DNA of 64,000 bases from Strix aluco (lineage: Eukaryota > Chordata > Aves > Strigiformes > Strigidae). The DNA lies in contig NC_133940.1 in the NCBI RefSeq assembly GCF_031877795.1, forward strand, positions 9,797,985-9,861,984, written 5' to 3'. The notes under the pieces were generated by a model. That model was not told the origin of the DNA, made no database searches, and worked only from the letters and a program-made list of their open reading frames with translations. Below, piece after piece: positions 25,693 to 36,284 of the stretch. Positions within the stretch are counted from its first letter, which is position 1, and the number at the start of each line of letters is the position of its first letter. The translations under genes were made by a program, and so were the position numbers.

Positions 25693-26576
25693 CTGCACCC
25701 AGGCAGGCAGTCTCAGTTGTAAAGTTAAAGAAAAAACCCAACACTACCACAGAAGCAGCGATGAGTCCCTGGCGCTTTTAAATTCAAGTTTTATCACACT
25801 GATATGCCCTTCTCCAGATGTATTATCCAAGGTTGCAAGCATTCACTGTAGGTAGTGTTTTTACTAAAAAGCTTCACTGATGCCATCGTGAAATTGCGGG
25901 ACTGTGTCTCTTCCTTTAAAGATAACTTTAAGCTTCCATAGTCACAAGAAACCCTGAACACACACCCTCTAAATCCATAACCAGAGGCTGGCTATATTTA
26001 TGCATGCATGCAAGCATTAACGATTTTTTTAAAGTAATTTCCTGGTGCAGAGATCTAACTCAGACTTTTTAGACAGTGAATAGGCAATACAGGGCAGGTG
26101 TGAATCTTCTCTGAGGGTTGTTAGGTTGGGTTTTTCTCTTTCTCAAATCTGATACTCAACATGAATCCTTTCATCACCTTAGCAATATACACAGATCAGC
26201 AAAAATATCTTTTTGGATAAGATAGCATCTAGCTATATCAGTGTTTGTAACTTAACCTTTTTCAACATTCAGTTACAGAGGTGGCTTGCTCTGCATATGA
26301 CAGGTTTTGTTTTGCTAAGAAGGTCTCTCTAGAGTCCTGAACAAAATCAACAATCTTTGTCTAGCAAGTAATTATATTTTTTTTTTCTTTTCAGCACCGC
26401 CCTACATTATGTAGCCTGTTATTTCATTTTGCTATTTCCTACATGTCAGAAATGAATTATACTGTGCCTTCCACCTGCTCTACTATATGGCGCAAAAATA
26501 GCTTAATTATAGACTATACAGATATTTCCCCAATACTGGAATAATCATCAGTACTATCTAATCAGAGCATATTTAC

Positions 26577-26599
26577 CCCAGCAAACTCTTTTCGGACTT
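26577..26599 (-). CDS. Candidate 23-nt exon, unrecognised minus-strand gene
   Basis: The acceptor TTGTGTTTTGTGACAG and donor GTAAAT bound 23 nt. Joined to the preceding exon they continue the frame as EEVRKEFAG and leave phase 0. Confidence 0.45.
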
Positions 26600-26769
26600 C
26601 TGTCACAAAACACAATATCCAGTTATTATAGCAGCAATCATCCAAGTCTAAGTTTTGTTTCACTGGGAAACCTTTACAATGTTTTGTGTTCTTAACACCC
26701 CCACCCTCTCCAGGCACGTCCACAGCAGGCATTTCTATTATTCTGAAGCACGGTACAAGTACAACTCAC

Positions 26770-26889
26770 CTTCACCTTCTGTCTTCGCTTTTGGTAACAT
26801 GCATAGGCCCTGGTTAAGATTGTGGTGCTGCAATGCTGAGTACAGTAGAGAGAAATCTGAAGAAAGAAGCTTCACTTTCAACACAACAG
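26770..26889 (-). CDS. Candidate exon, unrecognised minus-strand gene
   Basis: Two acceptors in the same phase (CTTTATTATTCAG before 26889, or CTTCTTTCTTCAG before 26856) precede a frame reading SDFSLLYSALQHHNLNQGL and then PKAKTEGE, ending at a perfect GTGAGT donor. Phase is 1 in and 1 out. This is one of the best-bounded exons of the series. Confidence 0.55.
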
Positions 26890-27027
26890 CTGAATAATAA
26901 AGAGGAATAGCAACAAAGCACACTGCTAAGAGATAGAGCAAAAGAACAAGACATGAGCCATGAGACACTAGGCATCTCCTTTCCGACCTAGTGCCCTGTT
27001 CTCTGGACCAGGGAGGCACATCCTTGC

Positions 27028-27158
27028 CATTATGATGTTGCTGAATAAGGGATGATATTAAAAATGTTGATTCCTGTTCTTGAGCAATGCAAGTCTTTGC
27101 AAAGAACACTATAGCTTCTTTTAGACTTTTTTTCTCTTGGGGGAGGATGCAAGGAGTG
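27028..27158 (-). CDS. Candidate exon with a GC donor, unrecognised minus-strand gene
   Basis: The acceptor AACCCTTGCAG is followed by 131 nt open (TPCILPQEKKSLKEAIVFF, then TCIAQEQESTFLISS). Phase 2 in and 1 out is correct if the donor is the non-canonical GC in AATG then GCAAGG, a known minor donor class. No GT in the right phase fits as well. Confidence 0.5.
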
Positions 27159-28127
27159 CTGCAAGGGTTTACTGTTTCTTAACATGAAGCCATTAAGAAA
27201 AGTTTTCTTAGAGACAGTGACTATCACTTTCCATAAACGCTCTTTAGCAGTGCATTTTTAAGAAACCATACTGATGGCATCCAAGAAGAAATGCATGCTA
27301 ACATGGCAAAGCCAAGCATTTTAGTAATGAGCGAGGGTTGGGTTCACTCTGCAAAATGTAAAGCAAAATTGTCTCAAAGGTAGAGTTAAGAGTACTTGTT
27401 AACTTGCAGAGATGGCCTTAAAAAGAAAAATTCAGAAGCAACTGAAATAATACGGATTTTCAAGGTTAAATTAGTTTTGTTTTGCAGACACACAATCATT
27501 ACTGCAAATGGTTTGGCCTGACCAAGTAGAATAATTGAGTTTCAAGGAAGGGAATGGTTACCAAAAAAATTATTTCTTTTTCCTTTTTGTCTACACTCTG
27601 CTTTAGGTAAACTGACATCGTAAGTCCTTTAACAACAGTACTGTTCAGCTGTATTCCCAGTCCCACATTGACAACAAGGCAATTCTCTGAATGCAGAGAA
27701 GATAAATGGAGTTAATGCCACTAAGCAAACATGACATTTTTGTTGTACTGTGATCATAGATGAGTCACTAAGTAAAATGATTAATCACAAATCAATGTTA
27801 CTAGGCTCATTTAGAGATGATTCTCCCTTTGCAAAGCAAGTAGAAGCTCTAAATTTATAGGCTAATGCGTTTATTCTAGCTGTAGCAGTCTCGTTATTGG
27901 TCTTAAGCATCAGAGTCTGCAGGAAATTTGTGCGCAATTAAGCTAAAGTGATGACCTCCTTATACACATTTTGGCACTTTTTTATCTGATAGTCTGTTGT
28001 GCAAATATATAAATGAATTGAAGCATTACATAGAAATTACAGCTAATGCAATACTAAGAAAAATAGACATATACCAGAATTTTAATACATATGCCAATAA
28101 GGTATCTAGACCATAAATTACACTCAT

Positions 28128-28167
28128 TTTATCAGTCTGCAAATGGGTTTATCAGTCCACAAATGGG
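28128..28167. repeat. 20-bp tandem duplication
   Basis: Two copies of a 20-bp unit (TTTATCAGTCTGCAAATGGG) differ at two positions. Confidence 0.8.
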
Positions 28168-28419
28168 TTTGCACTAAGATTTTAGACTACTTCATTTTCG
28201 GTTGACTAACATTTGTAACTTCTACAAACAGTTTTATGATCTAAATTGTTTCAGGAGGAAGTGCATGGATTTGCTGAGCGCCATGTTTATAAGTCATTCA
28301 CATACTGTGAATACTTTCTATTTGGTAAATAAATTCACCTTATTTAAATATTAAGCAAAAAAAATATTCATTCAAACTTCATAAAGGCTTGCTGGCACCA
28401 TAATGTTTTTTTTCCTCAC

Positions 28420-28471
28420 CTTGAATTTAATGACATTAAATATTCACATAGACTCATGCACGTATCTTTAT
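28420..28471 (-). CDS. Candidate exon, unrecognised minus-strand gene
   Basis: 52 nt reading KDTCMSLCEYLMSLNS before a good GTGAGG donor. Phase is 1 in and 2 out, matching both neighbours. The acceptor has a poor pyrimidine tract. Confidence 0.45.
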
Positions 28472-28894
28472 CTGCCTACCTAATCTGTCAATACAAATTA
28501 TTTCTGGAGTGATAATTTCCAATCTACAAAGGGTAATTTTACAGGGCAAAAAACTGTACCAATCCTAGAGATGATAGGCCCTGGATCCCTGTACTACCAG
28601 ACAGGGACTATTTCAAAGCAGATCTGGCTGAATATCAAACATGATTTAAAGAACATTAAAAAAAATACATGACAATTTGATTAACCTTAGTGTTCAATTC
28701 TGCTTTCAGAGAGAGTCATTAGTTGAATATAATATATATACTCATGACTGTATGGTGAAAGTCATATAGTCAGCACCATAATTCACAAGTTTTTAGACCC
28801 TCCTAACACACACAATGTCTCTGCTCTGCTCAGCAGTATTTGTGATACTAGGAATCACACAGCCATCAGGAAAACACAAGGTTTACACTGACAC

Positions 28895-29037
28895 CGCAGT
28901 TAGATTCTCCACAATGTAGTAGTGTGAAGGGATGTGGTCCCCAAGCTGGTTTATGTTCTAGCAGAGCAGAGAGGAGTTGCCAATTAGAACCATCCAAGAG
29001 TTGTGAGGTCCTAAGCAACAATAATCTATAGTAACTG
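28895..29037 (-). CDS. Candidate exon, unrecognised minus-strand gene
   Basis: 143 nt fully open (SYYRLLLLRTSQLLDGSNWQ, then LLSALLEHKPAWGPHPF). Phase 2 in and 1 out joins both neighbours in frame. The acceptor (GAGCTGCTTAG) is weak; the donor is GTGTCA. Confidence 0.45.
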
Positions 29038-29188
29038 CTAAGCAGCTCACACTGCTCTTGCCAGAAAGTACCCACCAGGCAGTGAACACACCGCTGTGCT
29101 CTGGCTTAGGAAGAAGGTCAAGTACAAGATCTTTGAACGTGCACAAAACTGCCCTGGATGTACAGCATCTATTGCCCAAAGAATACAC

Positions 29189-29307
29189 CTGTCAATAGCA
29201 GTTCTTGCATACTTCCAGTGTCCTCCAGATAGTAATTGATGCATTACAGCTTTAGATATCTCTTGAATGCAGGAGGCATCAAACCTACAAAGTGATCTAA
29301 ACTCTGT
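29189..29307 (-). CDS. Candidate exon, unrecognised minus-strand gene
   Basis: The acceptor GGCTTCTTTCAG opens 119 nt reading CIQEISKAVMHQLLSGGHW and then KYARTAID, closing with a split codon before GTGTATT. Phase is 0 in and 2 out, fitting both neighbours. Confidence 0.5.
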
Positions 29308-29846
29308 CTGAAAGAAGCCGTCCATACATTAAAATTGACCAGCTATTAAAATGAGCTTGTCTCAGCTCCTCCTTTGCTCCTACTATGCACAGTGGAAGGC
29401 GAAACAAAACCCTGTGACTAATCTATTTATTTCTATACTGAACAAAGAAAGCAAGGACTAAATCAACTGCCTTTTAACTAAGAATGGAAACAAATACCAG
29501 GAAACAAGAATAACCTAAATAACTACGAGGGTCTACCACGAATTAAAAATATATTTTCAGCAACTCCTATGATGAACTGCCACGTTGTACTCACTACTTA
29601 ATGTAGCAATGTATACTTCCTGAAGGAAGTATAGACAGGAACTAGGTGACAAGAAAAACAAGTTGAGAGAACTATGTAGACATTAACAGCTATATGTCAC
29701 ATGTTAAAGCTCTTTACTCTGCAATCATAATTCAAAACTTTACTTCTTCCTTTCAAGATTATTTGGGCACACATTTTCCCTAGGGGAGATATCCTAGAAT
29801 TAATGACTTAAGAATCTGCTACTTAGAGCCTGAGTAGGAAGCATAC

Positions 29847-29876
29847 CTTCACAGGAGCCACCTTACAGACGGGCAT
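29847..29876 (-). CDS. Candidate 30-nt exon, unrecognised minus-strand gene
   Basis: The acceptor CCTGTATAG and donor GAAG then GTATGC bound ten codons (MPVCKVAPVK) in phase 0 on both sides. Being short, it depends on its neighbours for support. Confidence 0.35.
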
Positions 29877-30292
29877 CTATACAGGCGTTAAAGTGCTATT
29901 TTGAACTTGGCACCGCAGCTTTCAGACCACTTGCTCTGTATTTTTTCCCCATTTACGAGCCATCAATAAGGAGGGATAAGCAAAGCATTCACAAGAAGCT
30001 TTATACCCTGGTCACAGTGGAACTAACAACCCTTCAGATCAGTTCCCCATTTTCAAAGGAAAAGTGCATTGGGCGCCCAGCCACCCCAACTCTCCCACAG
30101 CAGAAGCAGCATACTGCTCCGAGACGTAACATTCTGACAATATACTGGTATAACACAGCTCATTAAACTCAAGATGGCAGTATTTAACCAACTGATATGA
30201 TTACGAGCATCCTGTCTTCTTGCAAGGCCGTGCTGTAGCGATCAGGAGAAATACAGTGCATGTGCTTATGAAGTCCAGGATTCCACAAGTAC

Positions 30293-30384
30293 TCGGCCAA
30301 TGAGCTCAGTTCTCCCAACACTGAAGACAGCAGCCAAGTATGCTGTGAACATCGCTAGGTCGTAGGATACGCATGATGATGCTT
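30293..30384 (-). CDS. Candidate exon, unrecognised minus-strand gene
   Basis: A very strong acceptor (TTCTTTCTTTTCACAG) opens a frame reading ASSCVSYDLAMFTAYLAAV and then FSVGRTELIGR. Phase 1 in fits the exon before. The donor is uncertain: GTACTT after GGCCGA gives phase 0. Without splicing the frame runs to a TAA at 30266-30268. Confidence 0.5.
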
Positions 30385-31328
30385 CTGTGAAAAGAAAGAA
30401 CTTAGAACAGAGAAAAAAGAACTTAGAGAAAAAATACTGCTTTTCTTAAGGGAGCATGGCTAAGGCAAGGACCAGACATCCTGTTTGCAGCAAGCTGCCT
30501 CAGGTCCCCCTGCAACCAGCCAGCATGCTCAAGACCTGCCGACAGTAATTTCCCAGCTGAACACAGGGAAGTATCTCTCTACCATAGTAATGTGACAGTT
30601 TTAAACCAAAGACGTTATAAACCATACACTGAGCAAAGATTTGTCTAAATAAGTATTTCACTTCATGACTAGAACTTATATTTCTTTTGTATTTTGTTTT
30701 TATGACAGCTACTGACACAGAGACAGAAGAGGATGAGTCACTAGCACATCTGCACAATCGCATACAAGCATTCAAAGCCTTCCTGTTTCTCCCCAGGACC
30801 ATTAAAAGCTTGACTTCCAAGAATGAACCTGAGGTTCCAGGGAGAACTCCTCACATGCTCTCTGCAGTTATACCATGTGTTAGCAAGCTCTTTTTAAAGC
30901 TAGCAGTAATTGTCAGACAAGTAGAGACAAAAAAACCCCGTAACTACAGAACAGCTCCCGTTGAAGCAACATTTTCCTTTGCTCTAAAGGAAGCCCCAAA
31001 GCCCTATTCACAAGTTATTATTCAAAAAAATAAGGCAGTCAAGCTCCATCTTCTCTCCCCTGCCTCCCAGGGACAGACAGGTATCTACATTATGAGACTT
31101 GGAACATTAAAAGCTGACTGCTTGTTTTCTATCATCACTCAATAATTCTCAGCCCACGTTGAGGAAGGCTGAATTTAAAACAGACCTGAAAATTTAAAGC
31201 AGTAATACAGTATGCGTACAAAAGTTAACACTAAACAGGAATATACTTCCACCTTTCAATTGTAATAAGCAGTGCCAGGCAGGAATTAGCAACCACAAAC
31301 AGAAAAAGCAAATTTTTTCCTTACTCAC

Positions 31329-31374
31329 TAGAAAAGTTATTATCGTAAAACGAACTCTTAACAGATACATTCCT
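31329..31374 (-). CDS. Candidate exon, unrecognised minus-strand gene
   Basis: A long pyrimidine tract before GAAAG and a perfect GTGAGT donor bound 46 nt reading RNVSVKSSFYDNNFS. Phase is 0 in and 1 out, matching the next exon. Confidence 0.45.
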
Positions 31375-31508
31375 CTTTCAAAAATAGCATAAGAGGAGAA
31401 GCAAATCCCGCTAATATTTTTTTAATAGCACATAACAGAATAAAGGAAAGTGTCTTAGCAAAGCAGCGTTGGCAGCTGTAGTCTCAAAGGCGAGTTAGAC
31501 GACTACAG

Positions 31509-31523
31509 TGCTCCCTCTAGTGA
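31509..31523 (-). promoter_or_regulatory. Possible CTCF site
   Basis: The minus strand reads TCACTAGAGGGAGCA, matching the usual CTCF core consensus at most positions (CACTAGAGGG central). A single match in 64 kb can arise by chance. Confidence 0.25.
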
Positions 31524-31946
31524 CAATATACATGAGCGAGTTACTCGCCTGCCGTTAAAATGACAGCAAACGTGTGGTCAAACTAAATTCCAGCTACAGC
31601 AATAAATCTTTCTCCGAGAAACTTTGTAGCAATACAGCAAGTACTTCAACTGAAGGAGCATTTGAAGGACTCCACGACCATGATGAATTATCACACTTAA
31701 GCCTCAGGAATGTGGTCTACTTTATGAGAAACAAGCTTTTACACCAGTGATGCTGCCACTTGCAAGCCACTGCAGCATGTAGAAAAGAGCATGAAGTGAG
31801 GTCTCAGAGCAGAAATGGGGATTTGAATTTAAATTTGATCTCAGCACCAGAGAAACCATTTACAAGAGATGAATGTTCTGAAAGGAGGTGAAAAAAAATA
31901 TTTTCTATCTAGTAGAACACAGGATGCTTAGGAGCACATACAAAGG

Positions 31947-32273
31947 TGTCGGGGGAGGCAGCGGGTCTGCCTCTAGTCTAACTGAAGAAGAATTTAACCT
32001 TGACGAGATTCCAGTGTATCCATGAGAGGCCCGAAAGTCCCAAGAAGTGCCATGGAAACAAGATTAGAGAACTAAGATAAGAACTGTCCTGATGATTCAG
32101 CCGAGAAACTAACACCCAATCATGAACTGTTAGTTGCTGTAAACCAATCCTGTATGAACACCTACTTTGAAGAAGGTTATAAAAAGGCTTGTTAGAACAA
32201 TAAAGTAGCCTTTGTAGCCATTTTGGCCATTTTATACAATCTAATGTTTGTCGTGTCCGTCTCTACTGCGACA
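31947..32273 (+). mobile_element. Endogenous retrovirus solo LTR
   Basis: A 327-bp element begins TGTCG and ends CGACA (inverted termini, TG...CA) and is flanked by a perfect direct repeat CAAAGG (31941-31946 and 32274-32279), a 6-bp target duplication. Inside are a TATA box (TATAAAAAGG, 32178-32187) and, close behind, ACAATAAAG (AATAAA at 32199-32204) followed by GCCATTTT. This arrangement and duplication length fit class II avian retroviruses (alpharetrovirus-like/ERVK). No internal retroviral genes remain, so it is a recombined solo LTR. It lies between two candidate exons of the minus-strand gene. Confidence 0.85.
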
Positions 32274-32608
32274 CAAAGGATCTCCAGAAACCAAACTGTA
32301 ACTATCTCTGTACTGGAAAATGTTTGGATCAAGTGTACAGTTCAGGCCAGTAGTAAGAGAGGGCTGAGGACAGCATGATTATAGCCAATGCCATCTTTCC
32401 CTATCAATTTAGTAAAGGAAGTTTGTCAATTTGTTTTGCCAGTGTGGAAATTTTGGTTCAGTTTGTGCCCAGATAGCGTTTGGCCATCAAATGAGACTTT
32501 CTCATTGCAGTGAAACTTGATACAGGAGAGATAAATGAAGAAATGTTTAAGGAGGGATAGTAAGAGATCCATAATGTGCATTGTTTAGTTGTGACTGCAT
32601 GACCTCAC

Positions 32609-32738
32609 TTGACCAAGCTGCTTGCAGGAGGTACAGCAACTCATCCACGCAACTGTTACCTCGGTTGTGAACTGCCACAACAGGACTGACTGGGAAAGTT
32701 CTGAAGTCCAAAGCAGAGCACACCAGCCCACTGAAATC
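32609..32738 (-). CDS. Candidate exon, unrecognised minus-strand gene
   Basis: The acceptor GCTTTCTGAATCACAG and donor TCAA then GTGAGG bound 130 nt open throughout (DFSGLVCSALDFRTFPVSP at the start, VDELLYLLQAAWS at the end). Phase is 0 in and 1 out. A weaker donor five bases further on would give phase 0, which fits the next exon better. Confidence 0.5.
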
Positions 32739-33044
32739 CTGTGATTCAGAAAGCATAAATATCAATCAACTTCCCTGCAGCTTCTAGGTGCTATCCAGGG
32801 AGCAGTAAGTCCTTACTACAAGCCACCACCACAACGGTCAAGGTCCTTGGCACATTTCAGGGTTTTTTTGCTGCAAAATACTCTGCACTGTCACTCACCT
32901 TTGTGTGAAAACAAACAAAAAAACCAAGCAGGTTGCTGAAGGTAAAGCACCACAAGAGCAATAACTTCTGCAGTTACATTCTGCATCCTCCCAGTCACAA
33001 AGTCACAACAATTAAAGGTCTCTGCCACTTTGACAAGACTTGCT

Positions 33045-33193
33045 GTGATACGCAGTGTTTCTGCCCTCATCTGTCCCTCTCCATCCCTCAGTATCTACAG
33101 AAACAGGCTGAGATGGTAACATCTGGTCAATTTTAACTTCTGTAAGTGTTTGATGAGAATCAGCTTCTGTAAGTGTTTGATGAGCCTTAGCTG
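33045..33193 (-). other. Possible exon with a 27-bp internal duplication
   Basis: After the acceptor-like CAGCTAAG the minus strand is open in two frames. In the phase that fits the 34087-34200 exon it reads LIKHLQKLILIKHLQKLKL, the repeated nine residues coming from a 27-bp tandem duplication (21-bp identical units at 33137-33157 and 33164-33184). No clear donor is seen and the lower boundary is approximate. Confidence 0.25.
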
Positions 33194-34086
33194 GGATGAA
33201 CAAGGCAGTTTAGATCCCTGAGATGCTGCAGGAGACTTTCTGAAGGCTGAAGAATACATCCTTATGCCAGCTATTCTCCTCTCTGGTTTTCAGGATATTT
33301 CTGCTGGATTCCAAAGGGAAAAAGGAATTTTTGTAATATTACACTTGAAACTTCAGTATCGCAGAAGGCAAATTTGGTTCAGGGACTACACAGAACATAA
33401 AGGCTGGCGAGTGTCCTCACTGTCACCTACTGACACTGGTGATTGCAAAGCCATTGTCACTGCCGTGTCCTTGCTGGTGCTGCGTGTCTTGCTGTGCATC
33501 ACTGCAACTTCTGGTACCACCAAGCATACCTGCTTCTGCTGTAGCAAATGAGATCTGGATGTACAGCAGTGACACAGTGGTGCCTGCGTGATGAACTGTA
33601 AGGCTGTCAGCTTTTAAGTCCTGTTAGGGATTTTAAGCATCCCAGGATAGGTGGTGGTTTGATGGCTATGGGTACTGAGGGTGACGGCAGAAGAAGATTC
33701 AGAGTTACTGCTGGCAACAAAAGTGATTAGATTTCCTACACCCACAGCTATAGAGTATATAGTATAGAGATAAAAAATCCTCTGGCACAGAAATCAAAAC
33801 TAAGGACAGACAGCTTTCAGTACAAGATCTTGGGTTATACCATTCACAACAAGTTAACTGTTTTCCTGTGAAATAATTCTGATCAGATTTTGTGGATAAC
33901 AAACCACAATAGTTAAGGAGGGACTGGTTAAACTTTGTCACAAAGAATAATTAACGTGTGCCACTTTATTTTTACTTTCTGCCTGAACAGTGAGTATGCA
34001 AGCCCTGTATATGAATCCCTCTGCTCTGAAGATACCACATAGTTTCATCAGAGTATCTTTGCTATGTCATCAATTTTAATTCCAAC

Positions 34087-34200
34087 CTGTACTTCAGTAT
34101 GCACATAACTATTTTCAAATACAATGAAAACTTGAAGTCAACAGCATCCGTCACCAGCATTGCAGCTTTCAGTAAATCCTTCACAACTTCAGAAAAATCT
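34087..34200 (-). CDS. Candidate exon, unrecognised minus-strand gene
   Basis: The acceptor CTTTACACAATGTTTATAG precedes 114 nt open as DFSEVVKDLLKAAMLVTDAV and onward, ending ILKY with a split Arg codon before GTTGGA. Phase is 2 in and 2 out. The reading is amphipathic and helical. The donor is moderate. Confidence 0.45.
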
Positions 34201-35669
34201 CTATAAACATTGTGTAAAGTAGATACAGAATGTACAGAGGACAGTTTTCTATACAAAAGTGCATTTTAGCAATACAATTAGCAGAGAACCTGGGGAAAAA
34301 AACCAACTCAATTTAAGCAGTACCATATACTCTAATCTATACTCCCATCTCATCTCCCCCCCAAAAAAACCCATCACAAAACCCCACTTTCCCCTTGCTT
34401 TGGTTATGAACTATATTCAAGGCTTCAACATTACAATTTTTTTTTTAATTGAAGAATTTATTTGTAATTTGGAAGTGTTTTAAAGTTAGCCAGATGAAAG
34501 AGAATGCAAGTATGATTAATCAGAGTTAACAGTCAAAATAGAGTTTTGAATATTACTAGGATTTTCCCTTGGCAAACTATTCGAGCAATCCTCGAATGGA
34601 AAATTGCATGTTGACTTGTCTTTTCTATGCCCAAGAACTGCAAGATCAGTAAGCTAAAGAACATTAAACCAATGAATCTAACAACACTTGCCATGAAAAT
34701 CTGGCTTATAAGAATGAACTTCAAGAGCACCCAAAACAGTCAGGTTTATTAATATTTATAGACCAATGCATCAACTGATTTCAAAGCTGAAAGTGTGTTA
34801 GGAGAAAAGAAATGGCTTCAGGCCATTTAGCATAGATGAACAGTAAATATTGCCATTTTTATATGTTTCTATATTGTATATGCTCTCTGATGTAAATGCA
34901 TATGAGTAAGTTCAAGCAAGTTGGTTTGATTTTTCCCCAGAGAATGATCTTCACAGGTTTCAAACCACAATATGAGAACTAAAAGTTAAGCCCAGGAAAG
35001 TCTTGCAAAGACTCTTCTTGTTCTTCTTAGTAAGCATCCCATACTGAGCATACTATAACCATCTTTCAGTCAGTTTCCCAGATAAAGAAAAATAGATATT
35101 ATCTTAACAGAGACAAAGGATGACATTAGATACACAGACAAAAATTAAGACAGGTTTGTCAGGCAGCTAGTTTTCTTCCGCATATTTAAAATCATATTAG
35201 AAAAGAATGTTCTCTATTGTTTACAGTCCTATTGCAATCAGACTTTCAGTGCTCCTTCTAAGCCTTTTTAGAGAAAAAGTTACCATGGAAGCAAACTGTT
35301 AACGTTACAGAGTGTAAATTGATTACATTCATATTACAGTGAGTACAAAGCACCTAGATATACAGCTTCAGTACCACGGAGCCATACAACTGAGCTTTCT
35401 CATGTTTGTCTCTATTTTGCTTTTAAGCTTGACATGTTTTATCTATGAATAAAAAGCAGAAATTTGGTTCTTTTTTGAAAAAGCACTAAATAAGAATGCA
35501 CGATTTTAGCAGTCTGTTACTCTTCTTTCTCTATCTGAACCCGATAATCTGTAGATAACTTCCTGTAAAACAAAGCAGTAGCCACAATGGCCAACACTCG
35601 AACCAGCAAGACCAGGTTTAACTAAAATTCCAACCCTTCGACTAATGCCACGGGTACCCAATACAAATT

Positions 35670-35830
35670 CATAGAATCATTTAGGTTGGAAAAGACCTTT
35701 ACGATCATCGAGTCCAACCATAAACATAACAATGCCAAGTCTACCACTAAACCATGTCCCTAAGCACCACATCTACATGTCTTTTAAATACCTCCAGGGA
35801 CGGTGACTCAACCACTTCCCTGGGTAAGCA
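35670..35830 (-). mobile_element. CR1 LINE 3' fragment
   Basis: The plus strand from CATAGAATCATTTAGGTTGG through the CATCGAGTCCAACCA core to CCTCCAGGGACGGTGACTC is the reverse complement of the 3' end of avian CR1, 5' truncated as usual. Little divergence is apparent from the consensus I remember. Confidence 0.95.
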
Positions 35831-36218
35831 GAGAGCATATTGCAGGGAAAGACAAGAATCTGACAAAAATCATCTCCCCCTCCATAAAATGAGTGTGTCA
35901 CTAGAACTAAGAAGGATGAAAAAAGAAAAAAACCCAAACATGTAGAAGTATGTGAGAACTCTTGAATCCCACAGCTACTTCAGGCCTGATGCTCTAAGAT
36001 ACCAAATACTTGGCAAAGACCAACATTCAGGCAAGCAAGATGTTATTCTGCATTCTTAGCAGAACATTCAGAGTTTTGTATTCTTAGGTTACAAGCATCC
36101 TGGGACTACGAGATCACAGAGCTATAAATTATTACCATGGAACCCCTAGAAATCCTCTCTCTTCTATCGTTTTAACTGTCGCACGAGTGACTGAAGTACC
36201 CAGCTGGAGACAACTTAC

Positions 36219-36284
36219 TACAATCAGCTCCTGTGGCACCCAGGACCTTTTCATCCAATGTAACAGATGAGCAACTGGACCCAT
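36219..36284 (-). other. Possible upstream exon of the unrecognised gene
   Basis: These 66 nt end at a strong GTAAGTTG donor and are open in two frames. One begins with ATG directly after GATTAG and reads MGPVAHLLHWMKRSW; the other reads SSVTLDEKVLGATGADC. I cannot choose between them, and the acceptor is weak. Confidence 0.3.

Larger units (their letters stand above)
12867..34200 (-). pseudogene. Unrecognised multi-exon gene, probable unitary pseudogene
   Basis: On the minus strand I see an ordered series of small exon-like segments, listed individually below, each with an AG acceptor, in most cases a GT donor, and an open frame. Phases agree across almost all neighbouring pairs from 31374 to 26577 and from 23318 to 14628. 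The reading is helical and Leu/Cys-rich at first, then polar and Ser/Pro-rich. I do not recognise the family. In-frame stops at 18261-18263 (TAA) and 15341-15343 (TGA), a frameshift near 14920 and a weak donor at 15635 suggest loss of function in this lineage; assembly errors or wrong exon ends are alternatives. Introns are retained, so it is not a processed copy. It runs in the same direction as FAM199X and convergent to ESX1. Its 5' end is not found: possible further exons are at 36219-36284 and 37142-37178. Confidence 0.55.

Noticed and set aside
30687-31145. 152-codon plus-strand open frame
   Set aside because: No recognisable domain, no promoter or splice context, and it is antisense to an intron of the candidate minus-strand gene.
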